This document shows, piece after piece, positions 9,701 to 15,668 of a stretch of 64,000 nucleotides of DNA (the first letter of the stretch is position 1; every line of letters starts with the position of its first letter). Position numbers and translations under genes: made by a program. The notes beneath the pieces were generated by a model. That model was given only the letters and a program-made list of their open reading frames with translations, did not search any database and was not told where the DNA came from. The stretch comes from Ruminococcus sp. (GTDB lineage Bacteria; Bacillota; Clostridia; Oscillospirales; Ruminococcaceae). The stretch spans positions 1 to 64,000 of the forward strand of contig SVNX01000007.1 in the NCBI GenBank assembly GCA_015066665.1, given 5' to 3'.

Positions 9701-9727
9701 AAATTTCAATGTGCCGTCAAAGCCCAT
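6722..9727 (-). CDS. Tail tape measure protein
   Basis: 1001 residues from ATG 9727, which is 6 nt after GAGGTG; in-frame ATG 9733 and GTG 9736 sit too close to that site. Residues 1-250 hold the tape-measure N-terminal domain (QALDAYADYEQLIGGVETLF). Residues about 260-800 are long helical repeats of about 35 residues rich in Ala, Leu, Asp (for example LLDTGLDIILSLVDGIAANI), hydrophobic enough to suggest membrane insertion during DNA entry. The C-terminus (AFGIHSPSTVMRDHVGKYLAQGIGVGF is interrupted here as GIHSPSTVMRDHVGKYLAQG) is conserved in phage tape measures. It sets tail length. Confidence 0.92.
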   Translation of the reverse strand: MGFDGTLKFDTAIDKTGFQIGLGNLGSLAKAGMSAVASAVTAGAAAASAGIAAIGKQALDAYADYEQLIGGVETLFKEASSIVQGYAENAYKTAGMSANAYMENVTSFSAALINSVGGDTAAAAEKANMALSDMSDNANKMGSDLQSIVNTYQSLSRGNFGMLDNLKLGYGGTKEEMVRLLEDAQAISGIEYDLSSYADIVDAIHVIQTEMGITGTTAKEASSTISGSIAMAGAAWDNFLAGLGNPDADLSALATELTDSVLTAAGNIIPAAETILQSMSSVITESAPEIIGLALDLITDALPTLTDAGVSLLRALVDGITGNASSVADTAVAILDQLAACALDIIPDLLDAGVDIILTLAEGLESAAPDLISAAGTAVSDIVTGIGANLPALAQAGISLIGTVADAVLQQLPVLVQTGGDLIDTLVNGITAHLPHLLTLALDILTSLADSLAANLPLLLTAAGDVISQLAAVLTENIPVLLDTGLDIILSLVDGIAANIPMLLDIAVALVGTLADFIVENAPKLLEAAGQLLMGVVDALPSVITALAGKLPLLIDTVLQMLPQLAAALTGAMSLLTEALKTAFPQLAQTLTTAVPELILGLVDALASFDSQLFDAAVDLILVIAEALPELTNAIIPQIPIMIVGIIGALMQAMPEMKEASHALFMQLVEAIPTLLPALLSVLEALWFPCGEYLAGLADDIVQIVGDWLTETKDKMVQGAADALEGFMEFFDRLPEELGLAIGTALGTAAQWAVDLPAKAGEAAGAFLAETMLFFDELPGKLQEQLTNALDNVISWGTDLVEQGRTAASDMAQDIMDAVNDLPENLTSIGTDLVEGLWNGITGMGSWLKEKISGFASGILDGFTAAFGIHSPSTVMRDHVGKYLAQGIGVGFAEEIPQVGKDAVKAFAPLQQQVDAGALQALHGQSVDSYPIEPSPTSSIVNNYSYSTVHQSASQPEQERPVINLYATFEMDGEAIAEGAAERIDEKQGEKIELKTRGVSV

Positions 9728-9774
9728 ATTCATCACCTCAGTCAGACAGGTTGTGAATGCGGCTCATAGGCTCA

Positions 9775-9945
9775 TCAGTGCATTACTTTTCCGTGTTCAA
9801 TCTTTACTTCAAATTCGAGCTTGCAGCCCCGTGTGCATTTAATATACACACCGGCGCAGCAGGCTGTGTTGTCATACAGAATGGTTTTTGCTCCGCAGCG
9901 TGGGCAGAGCAGCCATTTTCGTTCCAGAGAAGGTTTCCTTATCAC
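9775..9945 (-). CDS. Small Cys-rich zinc-ribbon phage protein (Com/Cys-rich-KTR-like)
   Basis: 56 residues, GTG start at 9945 overlapping the stop of the gene before it; GGGAGG lies upstream. It contains KWLLCPRCGAKT near residues 11-21, a CC pair, then CTRGC, followed by a charged tail. Com-like and Cys-rich-KTR mobile-element proteins have the same size and start. Zinc binding is likely; a role in nucleic-acid binding or translation control is only suggested by the family. Confidence 0.6.
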   Translation of the reverse strand: MIRKPSLERKWLLCPRCGAKTILYDNTACCAGVYIKCTRGCKLEFEVKIEHGKVMH

Positions 9946-10538
9946 ATCATCCCTCCCAGCATTTCGCCGATCATTTCGTCATCGTACTCAAACGGCAGTG
10001 CAATTCTCTGCTGGATCCGACGGATGCGTTCCCGTTCTTTGTTGTCCTTGATATCGGACAGATTGACAGAACGATAGGCAATTCTCTTCTGGCACTGGCT
10101 TTCATCCGGCAGTGCTGCAAATAAAGCTTTGAATGCCCACCAGTGCAAATATCCGGTCTCAAGCAGATCTATACCATAGTACCGTCTGAAATCTCCCAGA
10201 AGGAATCTTGCATCCACACTCCATGAGAATACGGGAGCCGATGGAAGCGGTTGCTGCTTTTCTCCATCGACTTCGTTTTTCTCATCCTCATGCAGTGGAT
10301 CCGGCTCCAGTGCGTCCGCTCTGTAAAACGCATACAAAGCGTTCACGATCTCTTCCGTAATGCATTCCGGTTCGTCCAGCCATTCACGCATCAGACACAG
10401 TTTTTCTGTGTCGGAAAGTTCCGGATCCGCGATCATATCCGCAAATCGGATCCATTCCCTGAAATCGGTCAGCACCGGAATCAGCCGCCCACCCGCCTGG
10501 ATACAGTCGGGGAGCGGCTCATACAGCAGATTCATCAT
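9942..10538 (-). CDS. Bacteriophage Gp15 family protein (tail assembly chaperone position)
   Basis: 198 residues; ATG overlaps the stop of the upstream gene. The protein has the Gp15 family pattern: MNLLYEPLPDCIQAGGRLIPV at the N-terminus (given here in part), then FSWSVDARFLLGDFRRYYG, and GYLHWWAFKALFAALP. Together with the preceding gene it occupies the place of the two-part tail chaperone between the tail tube and the tape measure. In other phages the longer chaperone is a frameshift product; here the two are coupled, separate genes. Confidence 0.78.
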   Translation of the reverse strand: MMNLLYEPLPDCIQAGGRLIPVLTDFREWIRFADMIADPELSDTEKLCLMREWLDEPECITEEIVNALYAFYRADALEPDPLHEDEKNEVDGEKQQPLPSAPVFSWSVDARFLLGDFRRYYGIDLLETGYLHWWAFKALFAALPDESQCQKRIAYRSVNLSDIKDNKERERIRRIQQRIALPFEYDDEMIGEMLGGMM

Positions 10539-10930
10539 AACTTGCCGATCTTTTTGAGTGTGGCACGCTTCTGTGCTCTGTTCGGACGGTATTTGCCCAG
10601 GGCTTCACCGCGCCTCTTGGCACTTTCTGTAAGCTGTGTACGGACAAATTCCAGGAAACAACCATATACTTCGTCATATACAGCTGCATTCACTGGCTTT
10701 TCTGCGAAGATCTTCTCTGCTGTGCCATCACCAAAGATGTGATCATACAGATGCCGGTACATCTCACAATAGGCTCGGATCCGTGCGGATGCCTTGCCAT
10801 CCTTGGGAAGGTGCATTTCCTCCCGCTCCATCGAGGCAAAGGCATCCTCATAGCGTTCCAGCACATCCGCATCCTCCAGATCGAGTGTCAGGGATACGCC
10901 GTTAATTTCCCAATTTTTCGCTTGGCTCAT
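10535..10930 (-). CDS. Tail assembly chaperone-like protein
   Basis: 131 residues from ATG 10930, with AGGAGG 10 nt upstream; an earlier ATG at 10951 overlaps the tail-tube stop. Helical, charged, no membrane segment: ENGVSLTLDLEDADVLERYEDAF-type N-terminus (INGVSLTLDLEDADV) and a basic C-terminus (YRPNRAQKRATLKKIG). Its place directly after the major tail protein and its coupling to the Gp15 gene identify it as the short tail chaperone. Confidence 0.65.
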   Translation of the reverse strand: MSQAKNWEINGVSLTLDLEDADVLERYEDAFASMEREEMHLPKDGKASARIRAYCEMYRHLYDHIFGDGTAEKIFAEKPVNAAVYDEVYGCFLEFVRTQLTESAKRRGEALGKYRPNRAQKRATLKKIGKL

Positions 10931-10950
10931 AGGCTCAATACCTCCTTGCA

Positions 10951-11442
10951 TCAGTCAGTCGATTCCGTGAATGTCACAGTCTGCCAGTTGTCCTCGCTGG
11001 TGGCTGTGCCGTGCACCTTCTCGCCCCTGCACTTGAGTGTGCCGGAGTAGGTGTAGATGTTGATGTTGTCACCCTCCGTGTTCGGAATGACGGAATAGTC
11101 ACGCTTGATGGCCTTGCCCGTTTCCGTGTCCACCAGAATGATGGAGCGCACTGCATCCTCACCGACAAGCTCTTCATCGCTGATCTTGATGATGTCTTCC
11201 TGCATCGGATAGCCGCTGTGGCGGTCGAATGCATAGTCAATTGTGGGAGAATAGCCCATCACATCCGTCTGCTGGAACTGCTCATCCACATACTGACGGT
11301 TGTACTCGATGGGGTTCTTGCTCTGGGAGAGCTGGGTGAACTTGCGCATTCTGGTATAGGTGATCTCGGTCGTGTCTCCATTCGTCACCGGAACGCCATA
11401 GAATCCCAGCATCTTGTGTCTGGGTGTAATCTTTGCTGCCAT
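10951..11442 (-). CDS. Major tail (tube) protein
   Basis: 163 residues from ATG 11442, 8 nt after AGGAG. It begins AAKITPRHKMLGFYGVPVTN and has the beta-rich tail tube pattern: a long middle segment (EYNRQYVDEQFQQTDVMGYS) and IYTYSGTLKCRGEKVHGTAT near the end. It would polymerise around the tape measure. Position between tail-terminator and chaperone genes is as expected. Confidence 0.8.
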   Translation of the reverse strand: MAAKITPRHKMLGFYGVPVTNGDTTEITYTRMRKFTQLSQSKNPIEYNRQYVDEQFQQTDVMGYSPTIDYAFDRHSGYPMQEDIIKISDEELVGEDAVRSIILVDTETGKAIKRDYSVIPNTEGDNINIYTYSGTLKCRGEKVHGTATSEDNWQTVTFTESTD

Positions 11443-11447
11443 ATAAA

Positions 11448-11867
11448 TCACTCCTTGTCTTCGTAAATCAGCCGAAGCTGAATCTGATACCGTGCCGTGC
11501 TGCCATCACAGTCAAAGGCATAGCCTCCCGTCAGCACTTCAATGCTGACAGGGGAACGCCCATCCAGATCGGGGAGGATACCCTCTCTGTTCTGCTCCAG
11601 GACCCAGTCCTGAAAATGCTCATAGAATGCAAGATTCTCGATGCACTGATTCACATCCGCACTGTAATACTCACGGCTTGCGAATAGAAAAAGGAACTGC
11701 TTCATGCAGCCCCCGTCGGTGTATTGCTTGAAAATGGGTGAGGATGGCACAGCTTCCACTGTGTACTCCACTGCCGTACTGCCGAGATAATCCACCAGCA
11801 GCAGCCCGTCCTTCAGTGCGGGGAAAGTCATCACATATTCCCGCACGCATTCAATCAATGGTTTCAT
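11448..11867 (-). CDS. Tail terminator / Minor_capsid_3-type protein
   Basis: 139 residues; ATG overlaps the upstream stop by 4 nt. It fits the phage minor capsid 3 family of A118-like phages (ENLAFYEHFQDWVLEQNREG; SVEVLTGGYAFDCDGSTA in the form SIEVLTGGYAFDCDGSTA). Such proteins cap the tail tube and join it to the head. Fold and position agree; not tested. Confidence 0.68.
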   Translation of the reverse strand: MKPLIECVREYVMTFPALKDGLLLVDYLGSTAVEYTVEAVPSSPIFKQYTDGGCMKQFLFLFASREYYSADVNQCIENLAFYEHFQDWVLEQNREGILPDLDGRSPVSIEVLTGGYAFDCDGSTARYQIQLRLIYEDKE

Positions 11868-12220
11868 CGGAACGTGTTCAGCCCCCTCAGAATTTCGTCT
11901 TTGTGATCCGCCTTCATACGTTCGAACCAGTACTTACCGCGCAGTCCCTTGACGCCGCCGGAGGCATCCAGCCCTTCCTTGCCGTGCCCTGCATTGAGAT
12001 AATACTGCCGCTCTGCATAGGGGGCAGTGTACTTTACTTCACCGGAGCCGAGAACCGTGCCCGAGAGGCCGCTCTTTTTCATTGTGCCGGTCAGCATGGG
12101 CACATACGGATCGCAGTGCCGGAGGGCTTCGCTGTCAATGTACTTCTGTGCCTGCCGGAAGTTCTGTTCGATGTTCCGCTGAAAATTCGGGTCAAAGCTG
12201 ATGCCTGTGAATCGCAGCAT
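11864..12220 (-). CDS. Minor_capsid_2-type neck/tail completion protein
   Basis: 118 residues from ATG 12220 with AGGAGGG upstream. The segment ALRHCDPYVPMLTGTMKKSG followed by VKYTAPYAERQYYLN is diagnostic of the phage minor capsid 2 family, which resembles HK97-gp10-type tail completion proteins. It ends with KYWFERMKADHKDEILRG. It would act at the head-tail joint. Confidence 0.75.
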   Translation of the reverse strand: MLRFTGISFDPNFQRNIEQNFRQAQKYIDSEALRHCDPYVPMLTGTMKKSGLSGTVLGSGEVKYTAPYAERQYYLNAGHGKEGLDASGGVKGLRGKYWFERMKADHKDEILRGLNTFR

Positions 12221-12230
12221 GCAATCCCTC

Positions 12231-12560
12231 CTACTCTGCAGTGATTTCGATATGCTGCACCGCAAGTGAACCATACCGGAAATCCTTGACACTCATGATG
12301 GTATATGCATCCTTCGGAGGCTGTTGTGCCTCACAGATGCCCTTCACAATGCGGTCGTCCTTTTTCGGGAGATAGCCTGTAAGCGATTTCACAGGCACGG
12401 AGCAGAACACCGCACCCGCATCCGTCCTGGATGTGTTCGACTGTGCCTGTGCATCCGATTCCTCCCAGTACACCGCACCGGTGGTATGTCTGATGTAGGT
12501 CGGTGCACGGTTCTGCACCGTCTTTTCGTAGATGGTACATGCTTTCTGGTTCGTGAACAT
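12231..12560 (-). CDS. Minor_capsid_1-type head-closure protein
   Basis: 109 residues from ATG 12560 (AGGAG upstream); longer in-frame starts would overlap the upstream gene. It carries ACTIYEKTVQNRAPTYIRHT near the N-terminus and DAGAVFCSVPVKSLTGYLPK in the middle, matching the minor capsid 1 family. The position between connector and Minor_capsid_2 suggests the stopper that retains DNA. Confidence 0.68.
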   Translation of the reverse strand: MFTNQKACTIYEKTVQNRAPTYIRHTTGAVYWEESDAQAQSNTSRTDAGAVFCSVPVKSLTGYLPKKDDRIVKGICEAQQPPKDAYTIMSVKDFRYGSLAVQHIEITAE

Positions 12561-12564
12561 GCTG

Positions 12565-12972
12565 TCACACTCCTCTGTACAGAAGACCGGTGCGGGAGAG
12601 ATGCTTCCTGCAGATGTGCAGCAGAAGATCCTCCAATCCTGCAGTGTCTCCATGCAGCTGTGCGGAGATGCCCTCCGATGCACTGCGGTACGTCACACTG
12701 TATGCGCCGTTGCTCTCCGATGCCTTAGCAGGCTCTCCGGATGCATCCGCCGCTGCGGAGAGGGAAGTGATCCAGATCTGCTCCGCCATCTCACACAGGC
12801 AGCGTGCGACCTTTGTACCGTACTTTCCCGGAATGCCGTTTTCAAGCCTGCCGAATGTCACTGCATTCAGATAATCGGAAGCACTGCCAGCGGCACGCTT
12901 CCAGAATTCCTCCGGAACGATCGCACCGCCGTAGTCCTCTGTATAATAGTCGTAGTCAGGATACATCATCAT
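12565..12972 (-). CDS. Head-tail connector protein
   Basis: 135 residues; start overlaps the capsid-gene stop. Helical, with EEFWKRAAGSASDYLNAVTF (about residues 21-40) typical of adaptor proteins that bind the portal, and a C-terminal LLLHICRKHLSRTGLLYRG. It sits directly after the major capsid gene as in SPP1-like phages (gp15-type adaptor). No closer assignment possible. Confidence 0.6.
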   Translation of the reverse strand: MMMYPDYDYYTEDYGGAIVPEEFWKRAAGSASDYLNAVTFGRLENGIPGKYGTKVARCLCEMAEQIWITSLSAAADASGEPAKASESNGAYSVTYRSASEGISAQLHGDTAGLEDLLLHICRKHLSRTGLLYRGV

Positions 12973-14090
12973 TCAGATGCAGCTGCTTCCGCCGCAATAT
13001 GATTCGCACCGACTGCCGCATAACCAACGGATACGACCTTGCCGGAGCTGAGGTTGACGATCTCGATCACATCGCCTTCGGATGCTGTGATCTCCGTTGT
13101 ACCGGAGGTCAGTGTTGTACCGCCGTAGGCTGCCGTTGTCATACCGAATGCCACACGGCTTGCGGGATTCAGCTTGTAGGCATAGGTTGTGCCCGTATTG
13201 CCTGCGGAGATGGTCGCAATGGTGGTGCCGGCTGTCTCACCGGCTGCCAGACCGATTGTCAGAGAGCCGGGCGCATAGACAGAGCGGATGGCCTTGGAGC
13301 GCAGAACCTTGTGACCGTAGACATTACGTCCCTGCACAGCGCATGCGCCGATATACTTGCCGGATCCCTTCAGATCCTGTACATGCACTGCGACCTTCCA
13401 CTCCATTGCACGGGTCGCAAACTTCGGGTGACCTGCCAGCATGGCAAGATTTGCGGTGGTGTCGTTCCACTCCTTGACAAGGAAGCCGGCAATCTTGCCG
13501 ACCGCACCGGTCTGCTTGACTTCATCACCAAGCTCGGAGGCGGAGATGAATTCGGGGCACTTGAGTACCAGTGCGAACGCATCCGGCACGACCAGAAGAT
13601 AACGTTTACCGTCATCGGGGATGTTCGCCTTGCTCATTTCCTTGCGGATGTCCACGATGGTATCATAGATGTTGTCCTTTGCAAGAGCCGTCACATTCAG
13701 CGGTGTGGAGCCTGCAAGCAGGACAGTGCCACCGTCCGTATCCAGCTGACGGGAGAGGGAATAGCCGCCGCTGTCAAGTCTGTCCGCAACCAGTTCATCC
13801 GGCACGGATTCTGCATCATAGCCGTCGATCAGCTCATTGATCGCCTTGTCCTTATCGATGACAAGTGTGGTATAGGTCGTGGCACCGTGGGTCACCTCAA
13901 TGCCGTTTGCCTTGTCATAGTCGGAAACGGCAACCTCATCATCACGGACGGGAATCTTGACTGCACCTGCGGTGGGATCGCCCTCGTAGTCATTGTTGAA
14001 TACGAAACCGTCGGCCAGCACACATTCGGAACGAACCTTTTCCAGGACAAGTCTGGAATATCTCTTCTGGGATTCATGATTTGTAGGCAT
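12969..14090 (-). CDS. Major capsid protein with a C-terminal beta domain
   Basis: 373 residues. The central part (residues about 100-280) reads as an HK97-fold coat: AKDNIYDTIVDIRKEMSKAN, GKRYLLVVPDAFALVLKCPE, and KVAVHVQDLKGSGKYIGACA. Residues about 285-373 form an added, Thr/Gly/Ala-rich domain (LAAGETAGTTIATISAGNTG) followed by EGDVIEIVNLSSGKVVSVGY, likely an Ig-like surface domain. It follows the scaffold gene, as usual. Assigned by position and pattern. Confidence 0.8.
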   Translation of the reverse strand: MPTNHESQKRYSRLVLEKVRSECVLADGFVFNNDYEGDPTAGAVKIPVRDDEVAVSDYDKANGIEVTHGATTYTTLVIDKDKAINELIDGYDAESVPDELVADRLDSGGYSLSRQLDTDGGTVLLAGSTPLNVTALAKDNIYDTIVDIRKEMSKANIPDDGKRYLLVVPDAFALVLKCPEFISASELGDEVKQTGAVGKIAGFLVKEWNDTTANLAMLAGHPKFATRAMEWKVAVHVQDLKGSGKYIGACAVQGRNVYGHKVLRSKAIRSVYAPGSLTIGLAAGETAGTTIATISAGNTGTTYAYKLNPASRVAFGMTTAAYGGTTLTSGTTEITASEGDVIEIVNLSSGKVVSVGYAAVGANHIAAEAAASE

Positions 14091-14173
14091 TTACATTTTC
14101 CTCCTTTAGATCTTGTGTCAGAATACCACTCGGGTTCGGGCATCATCCAGCCTCACACCTCGGGCATCCTCCT

Positions 14174-14710
14174 TTAATTCTTGGGTACAAGATGCGGATT
14201 CCTGGAATAGAACCGCTTCTCAACACCTGTCATGGTTTCAGGTGCGCTGCCGGAAGTCGGAGCGGCAGCCTGTTCGGACTTGTCGGGCTGGAACGCATCC
14301 GCATGGGATTCACGGAACGCCTGCACCACATCATCGCCGCCAATGAGCTTGTCACCGTCGAACTTCAGCCCCTTCTCTTCGAGGAGCTTCGTGACATGCG
14401 CTTCATAGATGTCATCACGCAGATGCAGACCCTTGACGAATGCGGACAGCTTCGTGCGATGCTCGAAAGCCTTACGTTCTGCCTCTGCGGCTTCGGCTTT
14501 CTGCTTCCAGTCGTCGGCGGATTTCTTGATGCCGTCAATGTCCATGTCCTTGAAAGACTGGATGGCGGTGTTGGCTTCAGTGAGCTGTGTCTGCAGAGCA
14601 GCAGCAGCGTCCTTTTCGGTCTGGATGTCGGCATTGTAGATGGATGTGAGACGTGTCACGACTGCCTCATCCGTGATGCCCAGCTCCTTGAGCAGTTTCT
14701 TGTCGATCAT
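14174..14710 (-). CDS. Phage scaffolding protein (Phage_GP20 family)
   Basis: 178 residues from ATG 14710, preceded by AAGAAGG. Coiled-coil from about residue 30 to 85 (TEKDAAAALQTQLTEANTAI), a helical middle (DDIYEAHVTKLLEEKGLKFD), and a disordered acidic end. This is the GP20/scaffold family of clostridial and listerial siphophages. It guides capsid assembly and is then lost. Located immediately upstream of the capsid gene. Confidence 0.85.
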   Translation of the reverse strand: MIDKKLLKELGITDEAVVTRLTSIYNADIQTEKDAAAALQTQLTEANTAIQSFKDMDIDGIKKSADDWKQKAEAAEAERKAFEHRTKLSAFVKGLHLRDDIYEAHVTKLLEEKGLKFDGDKLIGGDDVVQAFRESHADAFQPDKSEQAAAPTSGSAPETMTGVEKRFYSRNPHLVPKN

Positions 14711-14742
14711 AGTAAAACCTTCTTTCTGTTTGCGTTTGGGTA

Positions 14743-14767
14743 TAAAAATAGCGCCCTTGCAGGCGCT
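14743..14767 (-). terminator. Terminator-like hairpin upstream of the scaffold gene
   Basis: On the minus strand AGCGCC (14767-14762) pairs with GGCGCT (14755-14750) and is followed by ATTTTTA and TACCC. It lies within the late operon, so it would attenuate rather than end transcription, or be overridden by late antitermination. Confidence 0.5.
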
Positions 14768-14811
14768 TTCCATGTATGAACTAAGGTATCTTCAGCCGTT
14801 TGTGCATGGTG

Positions 14812-14994
14812 TCATTCCTCCGTTTCGTTATCGATGATCCAGAGCTGCTGCATGACGAAATCCATGTCACGCTGGATCTCCAGATGCAGTTTCAGTGTAT
14901 CATTCCCAGCCGGCAGATTCATCATGTGTTCTGTCAGTTGCTTCATTCTGGTGCAGAGGTATTCACGGTAGACTTCTTTTGTGACGGTGTCCAT
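14812..14994 (-). CDS. Small phage protein, unknown
   Basis: 60 residues, acidic at the C-terminus, helical (MKQLTEHMMNLPAGNDTLKL). It sits between the Acb2-like gene and the scaffold gene in an accessory spot of the late operon. No family recognised. Confidence 0.5.
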   Translation of the reverse strand: MDTVTKEVYREYLCTRMKQLTEHMMNLPAGNDTLKLHLEIQRDMDFVMQQLWIIDNETEE

Positions 14995-14997
14995 GGG

Positions 14998-15369
14998 TTA
15001 CTCCTTTTCTGTGCCGAGCACATTACGCTCGATCCTGTCCTCCACACGACGATTCATCCACATGAGGGCTTCTTCGATGTGCGTGAGCGCACAAGCATTC
15101 TCACGGCAGGCGAACTGCCCACTCTGGAATCCACGCAATCTGTCACGGACGATCTCCAGCAGGTCTGTGTCCAGTAGGCCGTGGATGCTGTCCGGCTCTT
15201 TGCGTGCGCCGTGCTGGAACTGGATGCAGAGCAGAGGTTCTGTGTCCTCTGAGAAATTCTGTGCAGGATAGATGTCATATTCGTGGTTTGCGTTTCCAGT
15301 GCCGGTTTCATCGGCGGCAAACACACGATTCAGCTTTTCACGCTTCTGGATGGTGTTCAATTCTCTCAT
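14998..15369 (-). CDS. Acb2/Tad1-hairpin-like protein, candidate anti-CBASS/anti-Thoeris sponge
   Basis: 123 residues from ATG 15369 (AGGAAG upstream). The C-terminal part reads [20 protein letters not shown], then [20 protein letters not shown] and [13 protein letters not shown]. This FQSGxFxCRENxxALTxIEEALxWLxxR pattern is the helical hairpin that I recall from Firmicutes phage proteins grouped with Acb2/Tad1. Members with known function bind cyclic nucleotide or gcADPR-type signals and blunt CBASS and Thoeris. The N-terminus (about 1-55) is different and unassigned. Its place among short accessory genes in the head operon fits a moron. Function here is inferred. Confidence 0.5.
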   Translation of the reverse strand: MRELNTIQKREKLNRVFAADETGTGNANHEYDIYPAQNFSEDTEPLLCIQFQHGARKEPDSIHGLLDTDLLEIVRDRLRGFQSGQFACRENACALTHIEEALMWMNRRVEDRIERNVLGTEKE

Positions 15370-15403
15370 TGTATGGTCTTCCTTTCTGATTTGGGGTATA
15401 AGA

Positions 15404-15431
15404 AAACCGCCTTGATGATTCAAAGCGGTTT
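15404..15431 (-). terminator. Hairpin at the end of the putative immunity gene
   Basis: An interrupted stem (15404-15415 with 15420-15431, one mismatch) overlaps the stop of the 80-residue gene. On the minus strand it is followed by TTTTCTTATACCCC. The same hairpin-T run-TATACCC arrangement occurs at 14743-14767. Confidence 0.5.
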
Positions 15432-15666
15432 AATGGAAATATGGGGTCAAATCGATTTCAGAGGTTACATATACAGCCCCGATATAATAGCTGTGGTGCA
15501 CCTCTACTTGCTTCCCGTCAATGGAATAGAGCTGTGTCTGAGAGCCATCCACATCTTTAAGTAATTTCCCTTTGTGAATTTCGGGGATGCGCTTCTCAAG
15601 CGCAGCACATTGCCTCTGGAAGATATTTTGATCCGGCTGGTTGCAGATTGCATATTCAAACATCAT
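15430..15666 (-). CDS. Small protein downstream of the MuF-type head protein, candidate immunity protein
   Basis: 78 residues from ATG 15666, 5 nt after GGAG, overlapping the stop region of the upstream gene. Contains YAICNQPDQNIFQRQCAALE and a C-terminal VHHSYYIGAVYVTSEIDLTP. No membrane segment. Its GC is lower than that of the flanking head genes and similar to the 3' end of the upstream gene. The pairing suggests an immunity protein for that C-terminal domain; no direct evidence. Confidence 0.5.
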   Translation of the reverse strand: MMFEYAICNQPDQNIFQRQCAALEKRIPEIHKGKLLKDVDGSQTQLYSIDGKQVEVHHSYYIGAVYVTSEIDLTPYFH

Positions 15667-15668
15667 TC

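Noticed and set aside
12804-14177. 457-residue frame opposite the major capsid gene
   Set aside because: Antisense to the capsid and its neighbours in the late operon; Cys/His-rich as typical for reverse translation.
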